A stretch of DNA of 64,000 bases from Marinobacter lipolyticus SM19 (lineage in GTDB: Bacteria; Pseudomonadota; Gammaproteobacteria; Pseudomonadales; Oleiphilaceae): the NCBI RefSeq assembly GCF_000397065.2, contig NZ_KE007325.1:145279-209278 (forward strand). Direction: 5' to 3'. Each line of letters opens with the position of its first letter. Positions within the stretch are counted from its first letter, which is position 1. The notes below the pieces were generated by a model. The model did no database searches and was not told the origin of the DNA. It saw only the letters and a list, made by a program, of their open reading frames with translations. The translations under genes and the position numbers were made by a program. Of this stretch, positions 24,660 through 32,750 are shown in pieces.

Positions 24660-25104
24660 CTGCATTGGCAAAGCCTGCCAACGCGCCCTTCACTTTTTCG
24701 ATGACTGCATCACAGCCTTCAATACCGTGGCGGGATTTCAGGTATTCCGGGTCGTTGTAGCCCAACCAGGTGTTGCCACTGCTATCTTCCCAGATCAGTG
24801 CTTTCTGGGGCAGATCAATGGCCACGCTCCGGGCACACTGCATCAGTGGGGTACCGACTTTGGGATTGCCGAATATCACCACTTCCGTGGGCGGCAGCTC
24901 AAGCCCCGCCTTTTCTGCGCCTTGCTGATGGTTGATACGGGCCATGACTGTCATGCCCTTATCCTTCAGCACTGACTCGAGCTTGTCTGCCGTTGCATGC
25001 ACACCATGCCTGCTTTTGACTTTGACCATGCCATCGGCGGCCTGCACCGATACGGATAAGCCCAGTAGTACCACGGCGAACACTCGTCCAAGTACAAAAC
25101 GCAT
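24649..25104 (-). CDS. Periplasmic DUF302 protein
   Basis: 151 residues with a cleavable signal peptide (cleavage near AQA-ADG, about residue 22). The remainder is one DUF302 domain with SRHGVHATADKLESVLKDKGMTVMARINHQQGAEKAGLELPPTEVVIFGNPKVGTPLM and DLPQKALIWED. The biochemical role of the family is unknown. The second ATG (25104) is preferred because GAGGGG then lies 6 bases upstream, while it abuts the first ATG at 25110. Its 3' end overlaps that of the TlpA-type gene. Confidence 0.88.
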   Translation of the reverse strand: MRFVLGRVFAVVLLGLSVSVQAADGMVKVKSRHGVHATADKLESVLKDKGMTVMARINHQQGAEKAGLELPPTEVVIFGNPKVGTPLMQCARSVAIDLPQKALIWEDSSGNTWLGYNDPEYLKSRHGIEGCDAVIEKVKGALAGFANAATE

Positions 25105-25245
25105 CGTCATCCCCTCTAATCAGGCCAAACATGGACCAAGCATAGGTTATCCATCCACACCTTGCCCGCTTCAAGGAAATCAGAGTGATACAGTTGGGTT
25201 ACGGATTCGTAACACGACAAACAATGCACAATAAAGAGGCCTTCG

Positions 25246-26616
25246 ATGAATCCAACGCTAAAATACGCCTTGTCTGCCTGCATCCTTACCACCCTCGCAG
25301 GCTGTGGTCAGAGCGACAGCAACGACGCAAAGCCAGCGAAACAGCTGGCACCACCAGAAGAAACCGGCGTGCTTGAAGTCGCCACCCGCAATGGTTCTAC
25401 CACCTATTATCTGGATCGCCACGAAAATCCCATCGGCCCCGAACACAGTCTGATCACCCGCTTTGCCGGGAGCAAAGGCTGGCAGGTGCAATGGACCATG
25501 CATGATTCCACCGCTGAGGTGCTCAAGGCCCTGGAATCCGGAGCCACACATATTGCCGCAGCGGGCCTGACACACCTGCCCTCACGAACAGAACGTTTTA
25601 CCCAAGGGCCCGCCCACACAGAAATCACTGAACAGCTGGTGTGTCACCGGGAGATGCGCCCGCTTCCCCGCAAACCCGAGGCGTTGACTGGCGTCGGCAT
25701 TACGGTGACGGCGGATTCAAGCTACGTGGAAACTCTGAACAGCCTTGCTGCAAAACATGAGGGCATCAAATTCAACGAAGATGACGGTCGAACCACCGAA
25801 ATATTGCTGTCCGCAGTAGCCGAGCAATCCCTCGACTGCACCGTGGCCGACTCCAATATCGTTCAGGTGATGCGCCGGCACTTCCCGCACCTGGAAGTCG
25901 CCATGAACCTGACTTCCGGCAAGAATCTGGGATGGTATCTTCCAGCCGGAGCCGAGGATCTGGCGGGCCAGGCCCGTGAGTGGATGAACAGCACCGCCGG
26001 CGACGAGGCGATTGGTTATATGGAAAACCAGTACTACGCCTACATTGGCGAATTTGATTTCGTCGACCTGAGAGCACTGAACCGCCGCCTTGAAGAGCGG
26101 CTCCCGAAATTCGTTAAACACTTCTCCGAAGCGGAAGCCACCACCGGAATGCCCGCTGACCTGCTGGCGGCGCTGTCGTACCAGGAATCTCACTGGGATC
26201 CCACCGCTGTGTCTCCTACCGGGGTCCGTGGCATCATGATGCTGACTCAGAACACCGCGCAATCCCTGGGCGTCACCGACCGCCTTGATCCGGTGGCAGC
26301 CATTGATGGCGGTGCCCGTTACCTGGCTGATCGTCACCGCCGATTGCCGGATACCATTCCCGAACCTGACCGCACCTTCCTGGCCCTCGCCAGCTACAAT
26401 ATCGGTCGCGGCCATCTGCTGGACGCCCGCCAACTGGCGCGGGATCTGGGCAAAAATCCGGACTCCTGGGACGACATGAAAGAAGTTCTGCCGCTGAAAG
26501 CGGACAAGCGATATTACCCTCAGACCCGATACGGGTATGCCCGTGGATATGAACCCGTGCACTATGTGCAAAGAATCCGTAACTACCGCGATGTCATCAG
26601 CTCGAAGTTCGAATGA
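25246..26616 (+). CDS. mltF: Membrane-bound lytic transglycosylase F
   Basis: 456-residue lipoprotein that cleaves peptidoglycan glycan strands. Signal peptide with lipobox LAGC (Cys20). Residues about 45-265 form the solute-binding-protein-like regulatory domain. The lysozyme-like SLT domain follows, with catalytic Glu314 in SYQESHWDP and the VSPTGVRGIMMLT, DGGARYL and ASYNIGRGH motifs. Length and order match the family. GAGG lies 6 bases before the ATG. The next gene starts 23 bp downstream and is also built on a periplasmic binding-protein domain, so the pair is likely cotranscribed. Confidence 0.95.
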   Translation: MNPTLKYALSACILTTLAGCGQSDSNDAKPAKQLAPPEETGVLEVATRNGSTTYYLDRHENPIGPEHSLITRFAGSKGWQVQWTMHDSTAEVLKALESGATHIAAAGLTHLPSRTERFTQGPAHTEITEQLVCHREMRPLPRKPEALTGVGITVTADSSYVETLNSLAAKHEGIKFNEDDGRTTEILLSAVAEQSLDCTVADSNIVQVMRRHFPHLEVAMNLTSGKNLGWYLPAGAEDLAGQAREWMNSTAGDEAIGYMENQYYAYIGEFDFVDLRALNRRLEERLPKFVKHFSEAEATTGMPADLLAALSYQESHWDPTAVSPTGVRGIMMLTQNTAQSLGVTDRLDPVAAIDGGARYLADRHRRLPDTIPEPDRTFLALASYNIGRGHLLDARQLARDLGKNPDSWDDMKEVLPLKADKRYYPQTRYGYARGYEPVHYVQRIRNYRDVISSKFE

Positions 26617-26639
26617 CACGCAATCGACTGGAGAGTTTG

Positions 26640-27707
26640 ATGAATACCTGGAATCGCCTTTTTGCCCTCGTTGTGCTGATGCTGGCCGCTACCCAGCTTT
26701 CAGCACAAACAGAACCGCTAAAGGTTGGGCTCACGCCGGTCCCACCGTTCGTGGTCGAGGCAGAAAACGGTGAATGGGAAGGCATCAGTGTTGATCTGTG
26801 GCGACAGGTGGCAGAGGGTATAGGCCGCGAATTCACGCTGGTACCACTGTCCTTCCAAGAGATGCTCGCCAACGTGGAGAGTGGCGACATTGACGTCGCC
26901 ATTGGCGCCCTGACCATGACCGCCGAACGGGAGGCTAAATTCGATTTTACCCACCCGTTCTTCCAGACAGGCTTGTCGATCGCAGTGCCGCCAGCTCCTG
27001 AACAAGGATTATGGGCGAGCCTTCGGGCCTTGGTGAGCTGGCAATTTGTCAGCGTCATCATTGCCCTTGGCGCCCTGCTTCTGGGTGTGGGGTTTGTATT
27101 GTGGCTGTTCGAACGGAAGCGAAATCCGGAGCAGTTTGGCGGTGATGCGATTAAAGGTATCGGCGCAAGCTTCTGGTGGGCCGCGGTGACCATGACTACG
27201 GTTGGCTATGGCGACAAGGCGCCGGTTTCCTTCGCCGGACGTGCAATCGCATTGGCGTGGATGTTTGCCGGACTGATCATGGTGGCGAGCTTTACCGCAG
27301 CCATCACGTCGTCACTGACAGTCAGCAACCTTCAGCATCAGATACAGGGACCGGAAGACCTCGTCAGTGCCAATGTGGCAACGATCGCAGGCACCGCCAG
27401 CGAAGCCTTCCTGCGTGACGAACGCATAAGGCACCAACTGTATCCCGATCTGACAACGGCAATGATGTCAGTCGCGGAAGGTGAAACTGACGCCGTCGTT
27501 TATGACCGTGCTCTGCTGCAATACCGCAATCTGCAACTGGGCAAAAAGAGACTGACACTTCTCCCGGATATTTTCCAGCAACAGCTATACGGCTTTGCCC
27601 TGCCATCCGGCAGCCCAATACGGGGACAAGTGTCGGAACAAATGCTGGCGGTTACCGAAGCTGCAAACTGGCAGGACACACTGCGGCGTTACCTGGGCCG
27701 GAAATAG
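26640..27707 (+). CDS. GluR0-like ligand-gated potassium channel
   Basis: 355 residues. A signal peptide (1-22) is followed by half of a periplasmic amino-acid-binding domain (KVGLTPVPPFV...MTAEREAKFDFTHPFF), then helix M1, a re-entrant pore loop with the potassium selectivity filter TVGYGD at 187-192, helix M2 (SFAGRAIALAWMFAGLIMVASFTAAITSSLTV), and the second half of the binding domain. This order is that of prokaryotic ionotropic glutamate receptors such as GluR0. The SFTA-type motif at the end of M2 parallels the conserved gate sequence of the receptor family. The ligand is probably an amino acid but cannot be read here. Start chosen at the ATG with GGAG 7 bases upstream. It lies 23 bp after mltF. 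Confidence 0.9.
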   Translation: MNTWNRLFALVVLMLAATQLSAQTEPLKVGLTPVPPFVVEAENGEWEGISVDLWRQVAEGIGREFTLVPLSFQEMLANVESGDIDVAIGALTMTAEREAKFDFTHPFFQTGLSIAVPPAPEQGLWASLRALVSWQFVSVIIALGALLLGVGFVLWLFERKRNPEQFGGDAIKGIGASFWWAAVTMTTVGYGDKAPVSFAGRAIALAWMFAGLIMVASFTAAITSSLTVSNLQHQIQGPEDLVSANVATIAGTASEAFLRDERIRHQLYPDLTTAMMSVAEGETDAVVYDRALLQYRNLQLGKKRLTLLPDIFQQQLYGFALPSGSPIRGQVSEQMLAVTEAANWQDTLRRYLGRK

Positions 27708-27712
27708 GCGCT

Positions 27713-28633
27713 CTAATATATCCTCGGGGCACCCTCTGGCCGGCTCTTGAACCGTTTGTGCAACCAAAGGTACTGATCCGGAAACTCTCGAATCGTGGAT
27801 TCTATAAAGCGGTTCCAGGTTTCGGCATCGCGGACCTTATCCTGGCCAAAGTCTTCCTGAATGGGTGAAAACTCCACGCGGTAACGGCCATCGGCCAGTC
27901 GCAAGTGACTGACGCAGATTACAGCGGCACCGGATTCCCGTGCAATATAACTGGGGGAGGTGATACAACCGGCATCCACACCAAAGAATGGAACAAACAG
28001 TTCGGTCTTGCGGCCGAAATCCTGGTCACAGGCAAACCACACCTGGCCGCCTTCTTTCAGGAACTGCATCATCCGCGGCAGCTGGCGCTTGGAAAACGGG
28101 CGAATATTGAAGTGACGGCGCCGGCCTTTTTCGATCATGCGATCGATGACGGGGTTGTTGTTGGGGCGGTACATGTACCCGGGCTTGTCCAGTTTGCAGG
28201 CAATCAGCGGCAGGGCGAAGTCAAAAATGCTGTAGTGGGCGCCAATCAGCAGCACACCCCGATTTTTCGCCTTTGCTTCCTCCAGATGCTCCAACCCGAC
28301 CACTTCGGTCGTATCGTAGTAATCGGACATATCCCGCCACCAGGCGTGGGTACTTTCCAGGAAGCCTCGGGTACAGGCGATAAAATTATCCTGCACCAGT
28401 TGTTCCCGATCATTTTCGGCCAACTCGGGCAGGCAGGCGGCGAGGTTGGTGTGTGCCACCCTGGAGCGGGATTTCAGCTTGCGCTCCAGAAAACACCCCA
28501 GCCGACGGCCAACACGTTGTTTGGCCGACATTGGCAGAAGCGACAGCAGGTACAGGGTGAAGACAATCAGCCAGGAGGGCCAGTAAACCGGATGCCACAG
28601 AGGGGTGTTTTTCTTTCTGGCCGATTTCGACAT
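27713..28633 (-). CDS. LpxL/HtrB-family lipid A acyltransferase
   Basis: 306 residues with an N-terminal membrane anchor (about 18-36) and the lysophospholipid acyltransferase fold. The catalytic HX4D motif is H133-YSIF-D138. The DQDFGRKTELFVPFFG block is the conserved lipid A acyltransferase sequence. The family adds secondary acyl chains such as laurate or palmitoleate to lipid A at the inner membrane. Which chain is used cannot be told. It ends 5 bp from the convergent channel gene. The closest match could be LpxL or LpxP; only family level is claimed. Confidence 0.9.
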   Translation of the reverse strand: MSKSARKKNTPLWHPVYWPSWLIVFTLYLLSLLPMSAKQRVGRRLGCFLERKLKSRSRVAHTNLAACLPELAENDREQLVQDNFIACTRGFLESTHAWWRDMSDYYDTTEVVGLEHLEEAKAKNRGVLLIGAHYSIFDFALPLIACKLDKPGYMYRPNNNPVIDRMIEKGRRRHFNIRPFSKRQLPRMMQFLKEGGQVWFACDQDFGRKTELFVPFFGVDAGCITSPSYIARESGAAVICVSHLRLADGRYRVEFSPIQEDFGQDKVRDAETWNRFIESTIREFPDQYLWLHKRFKSRPEGAPRIY

Positions 28634-28713
28634 ACATCATTAGCCTTTACTGCAAGTAACAAGGCCAGAGAGCCTGACATATTCTTGCACGCACTAATAG
28701 ATGTATTAGGTAA

Positions 28714-28731
28714 CCGGGCCCGCGGGCCCGG
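28714..28731 (-). terminator. GC palindrome after almA, possible terminator
   Basis: CCGGGCCCGCGGGCCCGG is a perfect 18-bp palindrome 8 bases beyond the almA stop. It would fold into a strong hairpin but lacks a convincing T-tract on the minus strand, so termination is inferred from position and stability only. Confidence 0.45.
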
Positions 28732-28738
28732 TGGACCT

Positions 28739-30265
28739 TTATGAGCCGAACAGCGCCGAACGCAGCGGCTTGAGGAACCCGGCAGAACCCTCTGCCGCCT
28801 CACGGGAACGCTTGCCATCGAACTCCAGGTAACCGTCCTCAATGGGCTCGAAACGCAGGATCTTTACGTCCTCCAGATAATTCTGTGACCCCTTCCATGG
28901 GCCATGAGTACCCTGCTTCGGCAAGCGGTCCTCTGCACGCTTGATGTAGCCGGAACTGAGTGCCCCCAGAATGGTATCTTCACCCAGGCTGTTCTCGGTA
29001 TCCCGCGGAACCACCACGCGACTGCCCTTCTTGTCCATGTGGTTGATCAGGCGGCACAGGTATTCGCTGGCAATGTCCGCCTTCAGGGTCCAGGAGATGT
29101 TGGTGTAGCCAAAGATCATGGCGGCGTTGGGTACGCCTTCCACCAGTACGTTCTTGTAGATGATCTTGTCCTTCATCACCACCTGCTCGCCGTCCACCGC
29201 CGGCTCAATACCACCCAGCATCTGAATGTCCAGGCCCGTGGCCGGAATGATGATGTCGGCTTCAAGCTCTTCGCCGGATTTCAGGCGGATGCCGGTTTCG
29301 GTGAAACGCTCGATGTGGTCGGTGGCGATGGAGGCCTTGCCCGACTTCAGCGATTTGAACAGATCGCCATCCTTGACCACACACAGACGCTGGTCCCACG
29401 GGTTGTAGTCCGGGGTGAAGTGGCGCATATCCGCCTTACCGTTGACCTGCTGTTTGATGATGCTCAGGAACAGCCGGCGCATGGCCTTCGGGCTCTTGCG
29501 TGAACGCTCGTACAGCAGGCGCGCAATGGAGATATTGCGGGCGCGGGTAATTTTGTAGGCAAGCTTGGCGGGCAGCACTTTCTGCAGGCCCAGGGTGACC
29601 TTATCTGTGGACGGCAATGGCATCAGGTAGGTAGGCGAGCGCTGCAGCATGGTGACGTGCGCAGCCTTCTCAGCCATAGTCGGAACCAGGGTAATGGCGG
29701 TAGCACCGCTACCGATCACCACGACTTTCTTGCCGGCATAGTCCAGGTTCTCGGGCCAGTGCTGGGGATGAACCACCTGCCCTTTGAAATCTTCCTCGCC
29801 AGGGAAATCGGGTTTATAGCCCTTGTCGTAATTGTAATAACCGGTACAACCCACCAGGAAACTGGCCGTAAACGTTTCGATCTCACCGCCCTCTTCCCGC
29901 TGAGCGGTCACGGTCCAACACTTGTCGGCACTGGACCAGTCTGCGGTTTTCACCGCCAGGCCGTACTGAATGTGCTTGTCGACGCCGTTTTCCTCAGCGG
30001 TCTCTTTGACATAATTCTTGATGGAGGCGCCATCCGCCAGCACCTTGCCGCCCGTCCACGGGCGAAAGTTGTAGCCGAAGGTAAACATGTCGGAGTCGGA
30101 GCGGATGCCCGGGTAGCGGAACAAATCCCAGGTACCGCCAAGAGATTGCCGGCGCTCCAGGATGGCGAAAGACTTGCCCGGGCATTCGCGCTTGAGGTGG
30201 CATGCCATACCAATGCCGGAAACGCCGGCGCCGATAATCAGTACATCAAAATGTTGTTGGCTCAT
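28739..30265 (-). CDS. almA: AlmA-type long-chain alkane flavin monooxygenase
   Basis: 508 residues. It opens with VLIIGAGVSGIGMACHL (FAD motif) and LERRQSLGGTWDLFRYPGIRSDSDMFTFGYNF, the sequence typical of AlmA from Acinetobacter, Alcanivorax and Marinobacter. The Baeyer-Villiger signature FxGxxxHxxxWP is intact (F160, H166, W170), followed by the NADPH motif VIGSGATA. AlmA is required for growth on very long n-alkanes. The intact signature supports a Baeyer-Villiger step on a subterminal ketone over direct terminal hydroxylation. AGGAG lies 13 bases before the ATG. No adjacent regulator is visible. Confidence 0.92.
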   Translation of the reverse strand: MSQQHFDVLIIGAGVSGIGMACHLKRECPGKSFAILERRQSLGGTWDLFRYPGIRSDSDMFTFGYNFRPWTGGKVLADGASIKNYVKETAEENGVDKHIQYGLAVKTADWSSADKCWTVTAQREEGGEIETFTASFLVGCTGYYNYDKGYKPDFPGEEDFKGQVVHPQHWPENLDYAGKKVVVIGSGATAITLVPTMAEKAAHVTMLQRSPTYLMPLPSTDKVTLGLQKVLPAKLAYKITRARNISIARLLYERSRKSPKAMRRLFLSIIKQQVNGKADMRHFTPDYNPWDQRLCVVKDGDLFKSLKSGKASIATDHIERFTETGIRLKSGEELEADIIIPATGLDIQMLGGIEPAVDGEQVVMKDKIIYKNVLVEGVPNAAMIFGYTNISWTLKADIASEYLCRLINHMDKKGSRVVVPRDTENSLGEDTILGALSSGYIKRAEDRLPKQGTHGPWKGSQNYLEDVKILRFEPIEDGYLEFDGKRSREAAEGSAGFLKPLRSALFGS

Positions 30266-30421
30266 GGTAGCGGTCTCGCTCCTGGTAAATTCTTTCTGGC
30301 CCTCTCCTTTGAACTATGGGTTCGGGCCAACCATGATCCAACGTTAGCGGCTTACGGCAACCGGGGAATTGGCCAATCTCCCGGTTGCCGAGTGTTCAGC
30401 GGGCCAGTCAGGGGCCCGTGC

Positions 30422-30775
30422 TTACTCGTCCACCTCCATCTGGAAGCCACCGTAAATCAGCCGCTTGCCGTCGAAAGGCATGGGGTTGACGTCGGCCTGC
30501 AGGCGCGGATCTTCCATCACCTTTGGCATCGCAGTATTACGCAACGCCTTCGACGGCCAGGTGATCCAGGAAAACACCACCGTCTCATCAGGCTGACACT
30601 TCACGGCCATGGGAAAGGACGTAACCTTGCCCTCGGGTACATCATCGCCCCAGCACTCCACCAGGCTCAGGGCCCCATGTTCCTTGAACACCACGGCGGC
30701 GTCCCGGGCGTGCTGGATGTATTTCTCCTTGTTGGCGGTTGGCACTGCGGCCAAAAAACCATCCACGTACGTCAT
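30422..30775 (-). CDS. DUF1428 family protein
   Basis: 117 residues, small dimeric alpha/beta-barrel type. It begins MTYVDGFLAAVPTANKEKYIQHA and contains GALSLVECWGDDVPEGKVTSFP and FDGKRLIYGGF, the usual DUF1428 (YbaA-like) sequence. Function unknown. AGGAGG lies 7 bases before the ATG at 30775. It is 36 bp downstream of the DGPF-type gene, so both probably belong to the transcript from the ECF42-type promoter at 31204-31230. DUF1428 and DGPF genes are known companions of ECF42 sigma factors. Confidence 0.9.
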   Translation of the reverse strand: MTYVDGFLAAVPTANKEKYIQHARDAAVVFKEHGALSLVECWGDDVPEGKVTSFPMAVKCQPDETVVFSWITWPSKALRNTAMPKVMEDPRLQADVNPMPFDGKRLIYGGFQMEVDE

Positions 30776-30811
30776 ATTCAATCCTCCTGCCTGATTGTCT
30801 ACTGGCGCCAT

Positions 30812-31171
30812 TCAGTCCTTGGGCGGCAGATCCCGCACCGGGCGGACCTCAACACTGCCCAGGCGCGCTGGCGGAATATGGCTCGCCAGCTGCAGCGCCT
30901 CGTTCAGATCCCGGGCTTCCAACAGATAGAACCCCGCCAGCTGCTCTTTGGTTTCAGCGAAGGGACCATCCGACATCAGAACCTCGCCATCCCTGACTCT
31001 CAGCGTGGTGGCACTGTCCACCGGCTGGAGTGCCTGGCCGGCCAGGAACTTGCCCTTGTCAGCCAGATTCTCCACACAACGAATACACTCCTGATTCAGG
31101 TCATGCCATTGCTGCTCAGTCATGTCATTGATGGTTTGTTCCCGGTAGTAAACCAATGCCACGTATTTCAT
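30812..31171 (-). CDS. DGPF/YCII-related protein
   Basis: 119 residues. It starts MKYVALVYYRE and contains the diagnostic DGPFAETKEQLAGFYLLE block and an acidic, helical C-terminal half. These YCII-fold proteins are the defining partners of ECF42 sigma factors and are predicted enzymes or sensors without a proven activity. AGGAGAG precedes the ATG. The intergenic region with its sigma gene carries TGTCGA-N17-CGAC, so expression by the neighbouring sigma factor is likely. Confidence 0.93.
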   Translation of the reverse strand: MKYVALVYYREQTINDMTEQQWHDLNQECIRCVENLADKGKFLAGQALQPVDSATTLRVRDGEVLMSDGPFAETKEQLAGFYLLEARDLNEALQLASHIPPARLGSVEVRPVRDLPPKD

Positions 31172-31203
31172 CGGTACTCTCCTTTATCGTGTCCCGTATC
31201 CTT

Positions 31204-31230
31204 GTCGTTCATCGATCAGTCATTTCGACA
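31204..31230 (-). promoter_or_regulatory. ECF42-type promoter of the DGPF operon
   Basis: On the minus strand TGTCGA (31225-31230), 17 bases, then CGAC (31204-31207), 32 bases before the DGPF start codon. TGTCGA at -35 and CGA/TC at -10 are the published recognition elements of ECF42 sigma factors. The same pattern with the same spacer precedes the sigma gene. Confidence 0.75.
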
Positions 31231-31238
31231 TCGAATGG

Positions 31239-32483
31239 CTATCTTTTTCGTCCGTCGCTCTGGGCCAACCGGGCCAACTGCTTCTCGAGAAAACGCTTTT
31301 CCTGGGCCTGGCTCGCCAATGACAGTGCACGCTCATAGGCAACCCGGGCTTGTTCCCGGCGCCCGGAGCGTCGGTGTAGATCAGCCAGGGCGGCATGAAA
31401 CAGGTGATAGTTCTGAATGGCTTTGTGAGAAGACTGCCCCTCCAGCAGAGCCACGCCGGCATCCGGCCCCTCGAGCATTGCCACCGCCACAGCCCGGTTC
31501 AGGGCAACGACCGGTGTAGGTGAACGTTGATAGAGCAAATCATAGAGACCCGCGATGTCGTGCCAGTCCGTCTCCTCAAAAGACGGTGCATCCGCGTGGG
31601 CAGCGGCAATCGCGGCCTGAAGCGTGTACGCGCCGGCCGGTGCCTGCCCCAGTGCCCGCATCAGCCACGCCTTGCCCACGTGGATTTCTTCCCTGTTCCA
31701 CAGCGTCCGGTCCTGGTCTTCCAGGGTCACCAACTCACCGTCCTCATCCACCCGGGCTTCCTTGCGGGCGTCCTGCAAGCGCATCAGGGCAATCAACCCT
31801 GATACATCGCCGTCCGGAAGCAATGTTGCAAGCAACTCCGCAAGGCGAATGGCCTCAGCAGTGAGGCTGGCGTCAATCAACCCCTCCCCCTCGGTGCGGG
31901 CATAGCCTTCATTAAACATCAGATAGATGACGTGCAGAACGGCCCCGAGACGCTCCGCAAGGAGCTTGTCGTCGGGGACTTCGTAGGGAATGCCCGCCTC
32001 GCGGATCTTGCGCTTGGCGCGGACAATTTTCTGGGCCAGCGTGGTGGGTTTCTGCAGCAGTGCCCGCGCCACCTGCTCCGTGGTGAGTCCGCACACCTCC
32101 CGGAGCGTCAGCGCCAATTGCGATTCCGTTGCCAGCGCAGGGTGACAACAGGTAAAGATCAGCCGCAACTGGTCATCCTGCAGGGAGGATTCCGCCAGGT
32201 CCGGGGTGTCGGACACGTCTGCGGCGCGGGCCAGCTCATCGGCGTGAAAACGCACGGTCTGTCGCCGTCGAATCTGGTCGATGCCCCGGTTCTGGCCACA
32301 ACGAATCAACCAGGCCAGAGGATTATCCGGCGCTCCCTGGTCCGGCCACTGTTGGGCGGCGGCTGCAAAGGCGTCCTGCAGCGCCTCCTCTGCCAGGTCA
32401 AACTCCCCCAGCAAACGGATCAGTGTCGCCAGCACCTGCCTGGAGTGCTGACGGTAAACAGTTTCCAGATCCAGAGCATCCAT
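31239..32483 (-). CDS. ECF42-type RNA polymerase sigma factor with TPR-like C-terminal extension
   Basis: 414 residues, far longer than a minimal ECF sigma factor. Sigma-2 covers about 8-80 (LAEEALQDAF, PLAWLIRCGQNRGIDQIRRR), sigma-4 about 115-170 (LALTLREVCGLTTEQVARAL...KIVRAKRKIR). The rest is the helical DUF6596/TPR-like extension with MFNEGYARTEGEGLIDASL and ALNRAVAVAMLEGP. In ECF42 proteins this extension is needed for activity and replaces an anti-sigma factor. No anti-sigma gene is present here. The two downstream genes encode DGPF and DUF1428 proteins, the known genetic partners. The ribosome site is weak. The promoter at 32546-32572 suggests autoregulation. Confidence 0.94.
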   Translation of the reverse strand: MDALDLETVYRQHSRQVLATLIRLLGEFDLAEEALQDAFAAAAQQWPDQGAPDNPLAWLIRCGQNRGIDQIRRRQTVRFHADELARAADVSDTPDLAESSLQDDQLRLIFTCCHPALATESQLALTLREVCGLTTEQVARALLQKPTTLAQKIVRAKRKIREAGIPYEVPDDKLLAERLGAVLHVIYLMFNEGYARTEGEGLIDASLTAEAIRLAELLATLLPDGDVSGLIALMRLQDARKEARVDEDGELVTLEDQDRTLWNREEIHVGKAWLMRALGQAPAGAYTLQAAIAAAHADAPSFEETDWHDIAGLYDLLYQRSPTPVVALNRAVAVAMLEGPDAGVALLEGQSSHKAIQNYHLFHAALADLHRRSGRREQARVAYERALSLASQAQEKRFLEKQLARLAQSDGRKR

Positions 32484-32545
32484 CTCATTGATCCAATAGC
32501 TGACGATAAAATTATCGAATAGTGTCGTACATCTTTTGGCAGACT

Positions 32546-32572
32546 GTCGTGCGTTGATTCATTAAATCGACA
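32546..32572 (-). promoter_or_regulatory. ECF42-type promoter of the sigma gene
   Basis: TGTCGA (32567-32572), 17 bases, CGAC (32546-32549) on the minus strand, 63 bases before the sigma start codon. It is identical in both boxes and spacer length to the site before the DGPF gene, which argues for positive autoregulation. Confidence 0.72.
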
Positions 32573-32612
32573 TTACGAACTGTGGTCAGGGACATGTCGG
32601 CAACGAGCCCGG

Positions 32613-32750
32613 TCATAATCCCTCAGTCAGTTGGCGAACCAGATCGGCGGCTGGCACTTCCCGGCAACCCGAGGCATTTTGCCCGGACCACAAAGGAGAA
32701 AAATCACCGGAGCCATTTGCCTCCGCCTTTGCTCGCAAGGGCGCAATAGC
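32613..32750 (-). pseudogene. Severed C-terminal tail of the nitronate monooxygenase
   Basis: After the in-frame TGA at 32751-32753 the same frame stays open for 45 more codons and ends in TGA at 32613. It encodes APLRAKAEANGSGDFSPLWS, continuing GQNASGCREVPAADLVRQL, which is the normal C-terminal end of this family. The tail therefore looks like genuine coding sequence separated by a single nonsense change. Confidence 0.85.

Noticed and set aside
30400..30418. Terminator after the DUF1428 gene
   Set aside because: CGGGCC/GGCCCG can pair but the stem is only 6 bp and has no T-tract.
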